From Baylisascaris procyonis (Eukaryota > Nematoda > Chromadorea > Rhabditida > Ascarididae): DNA of 64,000 nucleotides. Under the pieces are notes generated by a model. It saw only the letters and a list, made by a program, of their open reading frames with translations. It did not search any database and had not been told where the DNA came from. The stretch lies in NCBI GenBank assembly GCA_037389465.1, contig JAZARR010000153.1:3271001-3335000 (forward strand), in the 5' to 3' direction. Position 1 is the first letter of the stretch. Every line of letters starts with the position of its first letter. The position numbers were made by a program, and so were the translations under genes. Shown here piece by piece: positions 1 through 45,347 of this stretch.

Positions 1-633
1 ATGAGCAGTTTTAATGGTCACTCTTTATAAAGAGCGAGAGATCGCTCGTTATAAAACTATCGATGGTTTATTAACAGCTAAACCGGTAAGGTGGAATAAT
101 GCGTCAATGATATAATGACTATTCTGTGTAGCAGTAGTGGTTACTATTCGTTCATTTGTTATTTATTTATCCCTTTATATAAATATATAGATTTAAATCA
201 TGCACACCGTGCATAATATATAACACGGTGAATATACCTTATTTAAGTTTTATGCCGATAAAATTTTGTGAATAACCAAAACTGAAAGAGAGTGAAGAGT
301 TGTAACTCTTTATCGCTGTGTTGTTACCTTTGCTGCATACATGGGCAACCTCGTCTGACTGTCCCCTTTTCTGTCTCCACTTGGGTCTTGGTTTTTCACC
401 ATCCCATTGCCGATTTTCGGATAAACCAGGAGCTCCTGGGAACACTTTAAAGCATTTATCTTTTCTTGACTTTTGAGGCGTTGAAAACGTTTATTCTACA
501 GACTTGCGCAAATACGTTAAGATTCGCATTTTCTTTTTCGGTATGCACCCGTAAGTGAAGACAGAAAAATTTGGCACACTTATTATTATGTGTCTAGAAG
601 AGCCCTCTCTCTTTGTCTCCTTCTCGCTCCCTT

Positions 634-772
<139 letters not shown>

Positions 773-783
773 GCGAAACAGTT

Positions 784-1400
784 TCAGCAAAAAGTACGTG
801 GTGTTGTAAAAGGGAGTTGATTCTTCTGTCTAAAGCTCAGTAACTGCGAGCGGTAGAAAGGGCGTGGTTCTTCTTTGAGATTCTGACAACCTTCAATCTT
901 TTCATCTACCAAGTTATTGATGAGAGATCTGAAAAGATCTTTAGTGGCAAATTCGGACTGTTTGACGGATTTGACTAGATTCCACAATTGAGGCGGGGTG
1001 TCCTTGGCGACTAATGGCTTCACGCTTTTGTGCGGAACGCAATTCTGCAAACTTCGATTAGGAGTTGCAGTTATTGACAGTGGAGTAGTGCTATCACAGT
1101 TCTATATCAGATGCAGCCAGCGATAGTGACATCGACCAGCACATTCCAAAACTGACTGTCACTTTTTGTTTCCGTTTTGGATTGCACATTTTCCCAGTTC
1201 TACTTATTTGCGTTTTCAACATAATTCACAAAGAGACGCCAGTTGACATCTTCAGTGACGACATCTTCCAAAAAGGGGAAACGACTGCTATGGAAGTGAC
1301 GTTGTTGGCAGACGTTATCCAAACGATCTCAAGTCTAATAGACCTTCCCAAGTTTGCTAAGGGGAGTTCATGACGGAGATATGGGATCGTTCAAGTGTAC
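784..1400 (-). pseudogene. Degenerate coding-like segment, possibly retroelement-derived
   Basis: On the minus strand 784-1050 is open for 88 codons with coding-like use (PPQLWNLVKSVKQSEFATKD). Just upstream, 1090-1360 holds further coding-like stretches broken by stops (FPFLEDVVTEDVNWRLF). The pattern suggests an old gag/pol-like remnant, but no catalytic motif is visible and the family is unknown. Confidence 0.25.
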
Positions 1401-2217
1401 TGACCAGTGATTACCGGAGGCTCCTGAAGGAGAAGTTGAGAAACTAGCATTGGCCTACAGGTCCGCTGAGTATACCGTTATCTAACGCTCAACAAAATTT
1501 AGGATATGCCTAAGCCGAAGAATGCCCCTATCCGAACTAATAAAGAGGAGCATTATATACATGAACTGAGGTTTCAACCATTCTCCAAACACAGTCAAAC
1601 CTCCTAAGTCAAAATGAAGTGACGGTGCAGGGAACAGTGAGTGGGCTACCTATATGCGTGAAAGAAGTGAAGCGTATGTTTCGCCCTAAGAGAGACCAGC
1701 AATATTTTGATGAGAAAGCGTTCAATATTTCTTTAGAACGTAATATTCACGATATGAATGTATGGTATAGGTTTTTGCATAGTTCGTGCAGCAATTACTA
1801 TGTAGCACAGCGATTTCATTAAGAAACCTTCGCGTAATGCAGTTTAGCTACTCTGTATCGCTATCAAAAAGCTTCTGACTTGATTGCTCTGACTTGAATT
1901 CACTACGTTATTGGCTAGCATTATTTTAAGGTATTGGTGGCTGATGCAGTACTGATTTTCCCCGTGCAGCTAAGTGCATATCTGACGAGATAACGATAAG
2001 TGTTGTTCCTCTAGTTGTCACTAATCAAACTATCTGAAGGCTTTAATGATTGAATGCACAATCTTTGAGTTCATCTGACTGGGACAAACCGCTTAGAAAT
2101 GCAGAAGCGTTGAAGCAATGTTTAAGATGCTTGAGCTGAGTGATGTTCATACGATTCATATCTCTCAGGAGTTAATGTATCGTTCTTTTTGCTTCATAAT
2201 TTGTTTTCGATTCATAG

Positions 2218-35428
<33,211 letters not shown>

Positions 35429-35877
35429 ATTTGTGCTTTATCATAATGAGGCATCTTATATTTTTGTATATTTGTTATTGTGGGATATTCGGTTGCTTTT
35501 AAATTTTATCATTATTGCTGTGTGGAGAGAATTAACGATTCTATTATTATGTCTAGTGAATTATCGAATTCTGCATTACTTTGTGCAGAAATTCACCTTC
35601 CTGTTGAACATTATCCTATTTAGCTTTTATGTAAGCTTCGGCTCTTACTAATATCGCTGCATCGAGTGCCCATTGGTGGGGACCAATTGATAGGGCGATA
35701 ACAAAGGGGCTGGGGGGTTGGGAGAAGGACATCGGAAGGAGGTGAAAAGGGGTAGCAGAGAAGAGGAGCTAGGAGACAGATGCACCAATATCGATGATAG
35801 TTTAATGTTTTGCTTCCTTGTGTAATACTCTGTTTGTTTGTTTCATTATCTTCCTTATATCACTCACTTCGTTATCT

Positions 35878-35883
35878 AATAAA
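35878..35883 (+). terminator. Candidate poly(A) signal of pme-5
   Basis: AATAAA lies 450 nt after the pme-5 stop codon and is the first canonical hexamer seen in the 3' flank, giving a 3' UTR of roughly 470 nt. Use of this site is inferred. Confidence 0.5.
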
Positions 35884-36990
35884 GTACTATTTAGAAAGAT
35901 ATTTCTTCCTGTATTATGTTATAAATTTTCTGTGATTTCCTCTTTGTGTTATCACGAAAGCGTTGAATTTGCCAAATCTCGCAAACAAATAATCAATGTC
36001 ATTCGATTTGTGAAGGAGAAGGGAAGAGGGAATTTGATCTTCCTTCCAACTGCTCATATATGTAAGTAAGTTTTCGTTTTGTTGATTTCAAGATGGTAGG
36101 CAATGACTCTGCAAGGTTGTGTGTTTTGTACATTTTAGAGTAAGCCTAATCGAATATCGGGCAACAGCTTCAATTTTATGCAAAAATTGTGCACGTTTGC
36201 GCAAAAAATTATGCAAATTTGGTTTTTGCAAATTTCATAGAAGCGATTTAAAAAAAAAAAAAACTTTTCGCTATAAGATTGCCGCACTCGTGCCTTTTCT
36301 ACCAAATGGCACGTTGATTGTTCTTAGCTTAGAAATCTTTCAATAAGCAGGCGGAAATGGAGTGCTTATGCAAAAGGTAAAGCATTTAATTTGTGATATC
36401 TATTGGTGCAATGTCCACTCTCGTTCTCGTCATTATTTCTTTTAGAATTTTCATGATCTTTTTTGTGATTGTATATCGCTCTAAAATTCGTTCTTTGTTT
36501 CCTAATAAAATTCCTTCCTTTTATTGTTTTTTGCATTAATACAATGAATGGATTCATTATACTCATCAGTTAAATTATTATGCAAACGGTCTATGAATAC
36601 TAAGTTGTGGTTGCATGGCGTGCAGTCTTTCCGCCATATCCATACACCACCATATGCATTATCTCCGGGCATCACTCAACTATATAGGGGCAAGCATTCT
36701 GTTCGGCTGTTCAACATCACAATACCAGAGCTCTGTGGAAGGTGACTTCGATCTCTTGTCGGACCTCAATTTTGGCCGACTTGAATAATTACGTTATTTA
36801 ACGTATTCCGTGCATTTCTAGATTGATTCGGACGGGGAACGACATCTTATTTATGTTCTTGTCAACATCTATAGTGTTGTACTGTTTCTATAAGTGTGAA
36901 ACAATCCTTTAGAATGGATTACTGTATAAGATGGCCTAAGAATTTAATCCATTTGTAAAACAATTAGTAAATGATCGCAAAAAAAGCGAT

Positions 36991-37230
36991 CTATAGGGCG
37001 CTAAATTTCTCTTTTTTGCCGCTCGTCGTGTATTCGATTGCATTGCTTCCCTTATCCCTCTTAATACGCACAACGATCTTATAATCGCTGCTGATGAAAT
37101 TTAGTGATATGCTAGTGTCAATAACTAATTTTCTGGCGAAATCTCTCATATATAAAAGCTCCCTAGCTGAGGCTCCTTCAGTGGTCATCGAACGCCACCA
37201 AAGTTCGAGCGAGTCATTCCCAAATATCAC
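36991..37230 (-). CDS. Unidentified coding-like minus-strand ORF or terminal exon
   Basis: An 80-codon frame ends at TAG (36991) and starts after TTCGAATAG, which could be an acceptor at 37231. An inner ATG at 37188 would give a 65-residue protein. Codon use looks coding: mixed third bases, Lys/Arg-rich and free of simple repeats, for example MRDFARKLVID and SDYKIVVRIKRDKG. I recognise no family. It lies downstream of the klf stop on the same strand, so it could be a small separate gene, a last exon of an unseen gene, or chance sequence in the klf 3' flank. No upstream partner exon was found. Confidence 0.3.
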   Translation of the reverse strand: MIFGNDSLELWWRSMTTEGASARELLYMRDFARKLVIDTSISLNFISSDYKIVVRIKRDKGSNAIEYTTSGKKEKFSAL

Positions 37231-37825
37231 CTATTCGAACAGTCATTTAGGCCTTACTCCTTTATGCTGTATTTCCTATAAAGGTTGTTTTCAGCACCTT
37301 GCCAACAAAATATCGTGACCCCCAAATAAAAGGAGAATTCTTGAGCCCTTTTCTTTCGCCAATATTAGTGCTTCTTCAAGATCGGCTGTTGCATAGCTTG
37401 TTGATTTGTTCGACATATATTATTTGCTCTGTTTTGCATATCAATTTTTGCATCACATGTATGCCACATTTCTAAGCACGTGATTCGTTAGAGAATTGGC
37501 AGACTTCTAAGCCCATAACATCGAGTTTGTTCGAATGTTTACTTCGGTGTTGGCTTCATTGTTATGCATTCAATGCAGTCTTTGATGAATAGATGGAATG
37601 TTATTTGTATAGCGAATGACTTATTTCATCATTACTGAACGTTTAATGAGAGTATAAGATAATGAAAAAAACCGACAATACCTTGTGAGTAAAAAAAAAA
37701 CTTAAAACATTGAACTTTAGCAACTTTAGTTAGGTATACGGCAACGATACGGTTTGATGCTGTAGTTTTTTTCATCTTAGGAGACTTTTCTTATTGTGCA
37801 AAACATTGCAATTATATTAAACGAA

Positions 37826-37831
37826 TTTATT
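37826..37831 (-). terminator. Candidate poly(A) signal of the klf gene
   Basis: TTTATT on the + strand reads AATAAA on the minus strand, about 250 nt past the klf stop codon. It is the best placed hexamer for ending the transcript before the convergent pme-5 gene. Confidence 0.45.
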
Positions 37832-38077
37832 TATCTCAAGCGGATATCTGCCTTGGCAGTAGGCACTTCAATTGGATGATCTTCGACGATAGTTTCGGAT
37901 CTCATCGATGAGGTTCGAAAAAAAAAACTGTTGGATCACTTTGTTAGAAATGCTTGCAAATGGGAAGCACAGTATTTATGCGGCTTCAACTAGTGAGTTG
38001 GCCGATTTCTATTAGTGAGTTGGCCGATATTTATGCGGCAATTAGATATCCGCTCTTCTTGCCGAATCCATCCATAC

Positions 38078-38119
38078 TCATTCGCGTTCAATCTTCGGCA
38101 TATGTCGTTTTAAGTGTAA
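38078..38119 (-). CDS. klf: klf exon 6: 42-nt terminal exon completing finger 3
   Basis: After acceptor ATTTTCAG the frame reads [13 protein letters not shown] and then TGA. It was found by asking for an acceptor followed by x-His-x3-His in phase 0, which the C2H2 spacing of finger 3 demands. The match of phase, acceptor and the KLF ending (LHLKRH) makes it firm in spite of its size. Confidence 0.9.
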   Translation of the reverse strand, partial: LHLKRHMPKIERE

Positions 38120-41100
38120 CTGAAAATTTTGAACTCTTAATGAATTTTAATTTTCACTCTCTTCCTCTTGGTGGTGCTGTTCGATTCATTTATTCTGCTA
38201 ATAATAAGGCTCTTGTTGATAGCGGTTTGATGCACAGACTCCCACTTATAAGTGATATTAAATGATGAATTTGACTTGTGAGTGTTGCTGACGGTGCAAA
38301 GATTGATTGAGTGATTACGACGATGAAACAATCTAATTGCGAAAAAGTGAACCCGTAGATAATATTCTGAAAAGTATTTCGGCATGCAGTCTCATTGAGA
38401 GCATCGCATCGCGGTCGCTATGTTGTCGCCAATTCGACTTGATAGCCATCGGATCACTAATATGAATCGCTTTTGAGCTGAATTCCAATGATGAAAATTT
38501 TTCTGATCTTTTGTAACTTTCTTGAGAAAAATCACTCGAACGAAATTATTTCAATTTGGAAAAGCGAATATGTACTTGCTTAAATAATCATCACTCATAG
38601 AAATATATATGAAAAAAAACATTAGCATTACACAAAAGAAATTATAAGGAATCTTTTTGCATTTATGCCTCTTGTAATCTCTTCTAACGTATTCAGTATT
38701 ATCAAGATTTTGTTGTACACAATAGTGCAACTAGATTTTTCCAATGAAGGCATTTTTGGGAAATATTACATGCTTTCTGAGAAAATTTCCCAATTTTCGG
38801 AAAAATCCCCATCAACCTTTTTCATTCTACCTTTAAACTACAATTTGGCGATGTCACTAACGCACTTTGGGGAACATCTAATTTGTCGCGTTGTGGAAAT
38901 CTATGTTGTAAAAATATTATGGCCATCAAATTCTTTAGAAATTAAGACGAAATGAAGCAAATATTTTAAAAAAAATATATGAGAGTTAATTTGTCCTGAA
39001 GCATCTTATTGACATTTTATTTCCGTAGCGCACTTTCCCCCATTTTGGAATGTAATTCGAATTGTTGTGTCGAATATGATGTGCACCATTTCACACTCGA
39101 CATTGAGCTTTGTTGTAACAATCAACTCATACGACGATGCGATGCACATACCATCCATGAGACAACACCTCTTCCATTCCTGTTCTTCAATCTCTTCGTC
39201 GTATCAGGACTTGATCTAATGAAAAAAACCGAAATGTCCTGTGGGCTGAACAGTTTCAGGTACTGAACTAGTAGGCAACGATATTTTGATAGAGAGGTCA
39301 GAAGAATAGCATCACCACAGCAATATTGTATTCGCCAACTACCTCATTGTGTCTATAATGGAATCGAGTCGGTTTTTAATGCACCAAGTGAAAAAGATTG
39401 CAACTTATTATCGAGTATCACTTTAGAAAGCTGCAAAAATTCTAAAATAGCACTACCTGAAGATGGTCAGAACGTGCAAAGGTTCGTACACACGATCGAC
39501 ATGCGAATGGTTTAGCGCCGGTATGTTTACGATAATGCCTAGTGAGTTCATCACTTCTCGCGAATTGCCATCTGCATGCTGGCCATTGGCAGTAGTATGG
39601 CTTCTCACCTGAATTCATCTCTTTTCATTGTTTTTTTTTCTCTTAATTAGCGGGAATTGGGTTGATGCAATCTGTGAATAACGAGTGATTTGCTTGATAT
39701 TGTATAGAATCACATTGATGTCATTATCAAATCAGCATGGTACTTTGAAAAGGAGATAAGTCTTTTAAGCTAAATATTTGCGATCGGGTATATATGAATC
39801 GGGATTTCAGATTTTAATTTCAGTGAATAGTCTCATCTGCGTCAGAATAGAAATTAAAATGCGAAATCCCAACTCTTAGATACTCTATCGCAAAAGTCTG
39901 GCTTAACAGAGAAATATCTCTCTCCAATGTTCCCTTCGTTCACGTTCGTAGAGGTAAAAGTTTTAGCTATCTTTGAACTTCGAAAGAATGCTTTCCCGTC
40001 ACTATAAGCCACTCAATAATTTTTCTGAGAAGAGCTATTGAAAACTATTTGTGCTGTTGGAAGTCTTCGAAAACATCTCCAAGCGCATCATTGCCAGCAC
40101 TGGAAGGTTGTTTATTGTACAATGGCGTTGATTTTATTCTCTTTCTGGAAACTATTAAAATTTATAAGCCCTTGCTTTCCTGGAATTCTAGCCCTGTCCT
40201 ATCCTGTTGGAAAGCTTTCTGCCTTTCTTATTCAAATTTAACAAGTTCCTAGAATGCAATAAAATTCGAATCTTATCTGTGCAGCTTAGTCTTCAGCTCG
40301 TGAATTTGTAAAAGATCATAGTCAGAACAATATTATACAGTAGCTGATTGCCGGCTAATAGTGCGCAAATAGCATACTGATGGACATCGGAAAGTGTTGG
40401 GTAAATATAGCATTAAGATGGGGAGCGTCAACGAACGGGTGTTTATAGGTGGGCATTCGAGGTCATACTTTCATGTGGCCGCCTTTTAAAGGCATTTCTT
40501 CAGCCAAATTGGCGACTCCTCTATTTGGCAATCGGAGCCGCAAAAACGCTTAAGATCCAATTACAATCTCGACATGAACAGTGCGGTATACTCTCCGTGA
40601 TGTTCATTGCTGGAAACCGTTTCGCTAAGTGAACAAATTTTTAGACTGTTTACACACAACATGAAATTGCTAGATATACTCATCGAGCAGCAATGTTTCT
40701 TACAGACAAATACAGAAAAAGTTTACTGCATTGCTACGTACTCTTTCAAATTATCGATGTTTTATCCATTGTGATTTTGATCTTTATTTGTTAAACGTAT
40801 GGAATTCATTGATCTATTTTATTCGGATCACGACTATATCATATGGAGAGGGATATTGTACGGCTATACTTTGTTTTATTTGATTCTCTTAGGTAACTGC
40901 TATGAGCTAAATGGTTTTGATTCAAGTAGCTTCGCCATTTTCCTATCTTAGTGAAAAATTCCTGCTCATGGCCGTACAGAAATTGAAAATTACGGCGGAT
41001 TTCAGTTAAGCTCATTTTGCTTATTCATTAAAGTGCGATATAATATATGCATCAAGTGTTGGCCGGTCAGATTAAAACTTGATGCATATACGCGAAAAGT

Positions 41101-44100
41101 CAATCCTTTCTTAGCATTCTCATTTCAAAACTTCCAAGCTGCAGTCAGAATTAACGTAGGGAATAAATGAACGCACTTGTTGTCATCACATTTGAGGAGT
41201 TGAAAAATAAAGAGAAAAGACAAGTGAAAAAAGAGATAAACCTGTGTGAATTCGTTGATGAGCCTTTAAGTGTGAACTTTTCGTGTATACCTTTGTACAA
41301 CCTGAAATTGTTTGAATTAAGAAGTTATCGTTGAAGAATGGTAATACAGATTAATTTGGCGAGATTTTGGATCGGTATCTAAGGAAGTCAGTTCAAATGA
41401 TTTTAAGGGTAATCGACTGTTCTCTTCCGACTGTATGGTTATGAGCAGGAATTTTAGCGGCAATCCACTGTTCCCTTCCTCCTCAATAAAGCCCGTCTTC
41501 CTCTCTCCCAGCTTTAACATCAGCAGTATGCAACCACTTATTGAAGATTCCATTTAATTCAGGAGTGAAACTACAAGTACCTCAATCCTCGTTCATCAAA
41601 TTATTCAGCGTCGCTTTCTATGATTAAGCAAATTTTTGTTCGTAAGCTCATTATGATAACGTTTTTATATCTCTATGCATTCATTTACGATATGTGCGCT
41701 TATCTGCCTATACAGCTATACGAAAACTTCAGCTTAACAATTCTCAAAGGGCGCAATGGGTAACGTTTGGCATGCGTGATCTATATAGTGACGATTGATT
41801 TTTACATAGCGTTCGTACCCTGATTTTGCAAAAAAATAGGATGAAAAAAACTGAGAAATGGAGGAATGCAAATTTTCTGAGTGCAAATTTATGATCACAG
41901 TGAAATGCAATTTGCTTTTGAATGCAAATATAAATTTATTTACCTTTATTTTATGATTATAGGTCATAAAAGAGGATCTAAGATAGAAGCAGAAAGAGTA
42001 TTCGCCGAGAAATTGAACAAAAGAATCGAAAATATTCTAACGTCAAATAAAAATTACAGTTAACCAATATAAACGAATCTAATAATTGAACGAATTTTAT
42101 GAACGATGATCTAATGAAAGAATTCCTAAAACATCAACGATTATATTGTTTTCATTTTTTTCTTACACGAAAACAATTTTTTCTATGAGAGAAAAAAGGA
42201 AAATTTATAACTGATAGTGTGATATTTTATTTATTAAAAGTACGTTCGATAACGATATTTTCATATTAACATTCTTGCACTCATAAATAAATATTTGTGC
42301 ATAGTGGAAAATATCGTTCAAAAATATTATTGCATAATTGGGAATTTCGCATAATTTAGTGAAAATTTTATGTTCATCCAACAATGTTTCACTCATAAGT
42401 GAAATCGATTTCTCCTTTCATCTTCGACATATTTTTCGTTTCTTCTCGAAATTCCTATGAATTATTTTTCGATTTGAATGGCACTCATTTCATGTTTCTT
42501 TTTTCTTTAATTTGTTCATTCTTTCTTCTCCGTTTCTCAGATGGGTGACACTAATCGCATAAAAGTTAAATTTTTATACCTGGATGGTTACAATAGTGAA
42601 TACGGCGTTTCTCTAGTGTTGCATTGTTCCTGGGGCCAACTCGTTTACAACTCTTCGGATTGATAGCACTTGATGGGAAAAACACCTTGAACGATAATAT
42701 GATTGTTGGTCAAGGTATGAATGACTATTTTTATTATTTTCAATGTGTAATTTTAATATTTCTTTAAAGATGGCTTAACTGTTATTTTAGCTCATAGTTA
42801 TTCTTCTCTGAGTTTGATTCATTTAGAATTTCTATTCGCTTAAGAAAAATTCTATCGTTGAGACATATCACAATCACTTGATTACTAGTAGAGAATTCTT
42901 TATTAAAGGAATACAAATGAGAAGATTACATACGTTCTTTGCATAAAACTTAAACTTTATTTATGTGCACACATTTAGCGTTGTTATATTGTTGATGCTA
43001 AGCGTCGTCTTTATTGCTTCTGCTGTTCGCAACACTACGAATGTTCTAATACAATTGCAAACTAGCAATATTTTTCTGAAGGATACGAGATGGATTCTTT
43101 TATCAACAATTCGGACTCTAATATTTATCACCATATAAAGTCTTCTAAAGTAATGTTGATTTGTCATTGATTCTAACTGTGTATGGAAGGAAGGCAATAT
43201 ATGGTTTGATTGGTTCGTCAAAATTGATAGATGATTGTGAACTTTTTATTTGGTTGAAGATTATCCGAGATATAAGCCTTGTCTAATCAACTTTATTACT
43301 GTAGATATGGAATGAGCAGGTTACTGGAATATTTTAACTATTCACTCATATGATAGGTAAAGAGATAAATGAAAAAATAAATAAATGAAAAGTTAAGTGA
43401 ATGAATTAAGAATAAATCGGTAATATCTTCGTTATTTGCAAACTCATCGATATACAATTTTTCGCTCATTATCGACGTTATGAAGGAGCAGATGACAGAA
43501 AGAAATAAGCATCAACTCAACCTTAGTTTCAATATGTGGTGGCAATCGGCTGACAGAGGCATATTCCATGGCATCAGAAATATTCGAATAAGGTGACGAA
43601 CATTGCGATGAGCTCATATTTGAGCTGGGTGCAGTGTGCGAGGAGCCCACATATAATGTACTTACTTCAGTGCTCTGAATGATAGGAAATCGGCTTACAC
43701 CATAATTCCGCATAAGGTTTTTTGATTTTGAGGGGTACAGATAAGAGGGCGGATGAATTTGCTTTATCGAAGTGGAAAAAAATACATGAAAAAGAGGAAA
43801 TTAGCAGGGAGGGAATAATTGAAATTTTACCGCTGCGCAAACTTTTAGGTGAAAAAGTGATCCCAATAAAAGGTGGATGGGAAGGAGGTTGTATCGATGC
43901 CAATAGCATCTATAGAAAAATAACATCATTGATTGTCATTTGTTATGTCAATAAACAATTTGGTATGATCGGGGATTTCTATATGCGCCTCATCTGGGAA
44001 TGTACAGGGGAATGTCTCATTTCTGCGAACACTGAAGCTGCTGCTGACTGGATCGGATTGAATATAGAAGACTCTTGGATTCGTAAAATTTAAATACAAT

Positions 44101-44464
44101 TTATGAAATGAGAATAGAAATTGCCTTGTTCACTGCATTCGATTTCATTTTCGAATATCATAAGGACAATCCAAGGCAGTAGGATTTTGCATAAATATTA
44201 CAGCACATCTTTATTTAAAAGGAGACGAATAAAATAGAAGTATTAGTCATCTCAGACGGTGTTTTAGGCACAATATGCCAACATATAAGCAAACATTTCG
44301 GCTACAACAAACACAGAAATATTTTGATTAATTACCTGTGTTGTGAGAACCACTTGAGGGCATTCGTAATGAAGTAGTTTTGATGAAGACGTATCATAAG
44401 GAATGCATCGAATGCATGAGTTATGTTCATCTTCGAATGAGGTTGCAGTGTTAGTTGCACTCAT
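38078..44464 (-). CDS. klf: Kruppel-like factor (three C2H2 zinc fingers), six exons
   Basis: A nuclear transcription factor expected to bind GC/CACCC boxes. Minus-strand exons: 44464-44336, 43674-43522, 42685-42580, 41301-41242, 39608-39457, 38119-38078; all phases fit, giving 213 residues. Finger 1 runs from C126 ([14 protein letters not shown], then [11 protein letters not shown]), finger 2 from C156 ([19 protein letters not shown]), finger 3 from C186 ([21 protein letters not shown] has the full C2H2 set across the last intron). Linkers are HTGEKPY and HTGAKPF, as in KLF/Sp proteins. The start is the ATG at 44464; the frame stays open a little upstream to a TAA without another ATG, so more 5' exons are possible. 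Residues 1-94 are Ser/Thr-rich with no motif I recognise. The last coding exon is only 42 nt. Which worm KLF it matches is not settled. Confidence 0.92.
39457..39608 (-). CDS. klf: klf exon 5: finger 2 and most of finger 3
   Basis: The acceptor is GATGAATTCAG and the frame opens at GEKPYYC. DNA-reading residues are of KLF type: in finger 2 the helix reads [12 protein letters not shown], and in finger 3 RSDHLQ continues in exon 6. The exon ends CTTCAG before GTAGTG. Without splicing, the frame would hit a stop within five codons and lose both His ligands of finger 3. Confidence 0.95.
41044..41090. repeat. Perfect 14-bp inverted repeat in klf intron 4
   Basis: TATATGCATCAAGT at 41044-41057 is matched exactly by its complement at 41077-41090, with a 19-nt loop. 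Confidence 0.9.
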
Positions 44465-45242
44465 ATAGAAATCTCTTCGTTCACATCCTTTAGTTAGAAC
44501 AATTTTTTACAATGAGCAGGTCATTACAATGCGGAAACATCAATTCTTCTTTCATCAATAACCATATGAGTAAATATTGAAGCATTATATAACTGTTATG
44601 GAGCGATATGGGATTTATAACATCGTCAAACTGTCCGAACTTGCAGTGTCAAACTATCGAGAAACAATGCTTTAATGCTTTGCATTAATGCTCGTGTTTA
44701 TGAGATCTATGCAACGCCGGATATTATGCTAGGCGAAATTTGGCTATATGGTAGACTCATTAATATAATAGAAAGGATAGGCAAACTTGTTAGGTTGGCG
44801 ATCGAATAGATGAATTATCATCCGAATAAAATGAATAAAACAATCATAGAAATGATCTAATTGATAGATATCGTTTCATTAATTATTACTGTAAAATAGA
44901 TATTTCGGCGAAAATTATTCAGAGAATTTTGTGAATATTTCAGAAAAAAAAAATTTCCAATATAAATGGAAATGAGATTTCGTTCTTTTTTTTTGTGAAG
45001 AAGTAAAAAATTTTGTAATGATTTTTAGAGTTCTTTGCATAGAGATTACTGCGATGCAAACAATGTGATCACATTATCGAATAGTGAAGCCAAATGGTTT
45101 AGTGTTATGTTGCGTAATAAAAATAACACACGCATCAATCGTGATGGGGCAACGAAGCGTCACAAATGCTGCGCAATCGAGACACATAAGCATTAAGCAA
45201 ACGTTTTACTCACATTACCTTGCAGCGTTATCTTAAAGCTTG

Positions 45243-45347
45243 ATCTCGTAAACAGTAAATCCGGTTTGCTACACAGTAAACCCGATCACGCACACAGTAA
45301 ACCCGGTTAGCTATACAGTAGGCTCGATCTCGCATACAGTAACATGA
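45243..45347. repeat. Five-copy 21-bp tandem repeat upstream of klf
   Basis: Five adjacent 21-bp units share the core ACAGTAAA(C/T)CCG. The left halves alternate (ATCTCGTA / GTTTGCTA / ATCACGCA / GTTAGCTA / ATCTCGCA), so the higher-order period is 42 bp. It lies about 0.8 kb 5' of the klf ATG. Confidence 0.9.

Larger units (their letters stand above)
35429..38077. other. Convergent intergenic region between pme-5 and klf
   Basis: Holds the two candidate poly(A) signals, a G-rich run at 35706-35722, the unidentified minus ORF at 36991-37230 and a short direct duplication (TAGTGAGTTGGCCGAT) near 37991-38030. Nothing else is supported. Confidence 0.7.

Noticed and set aside
36366..36566. Minus-strand His-Lys-Lys-Asp-His as the end of finger 3
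   Set aside because: The phase is wrong and there is no Leu before the first His; the exon at 38078-38119 fits all constraints.
37991..38030. Short direct duplication
   Set aside because: Only two 16-bp copies, most likely replication slippage.
38158..38244. Minus-strand exon-like stretch ([14 protein letters not shown]) in klf intron 5
   Set aside because: The finger 3 ligands require joining 39457 to 38119; inserting this stretch would break the finger.
43722..44093. 123-codon + ORF
   Set aside because: It lies antisense in klf intron 1, shows no motif, and the flanking minus exons are well supported.
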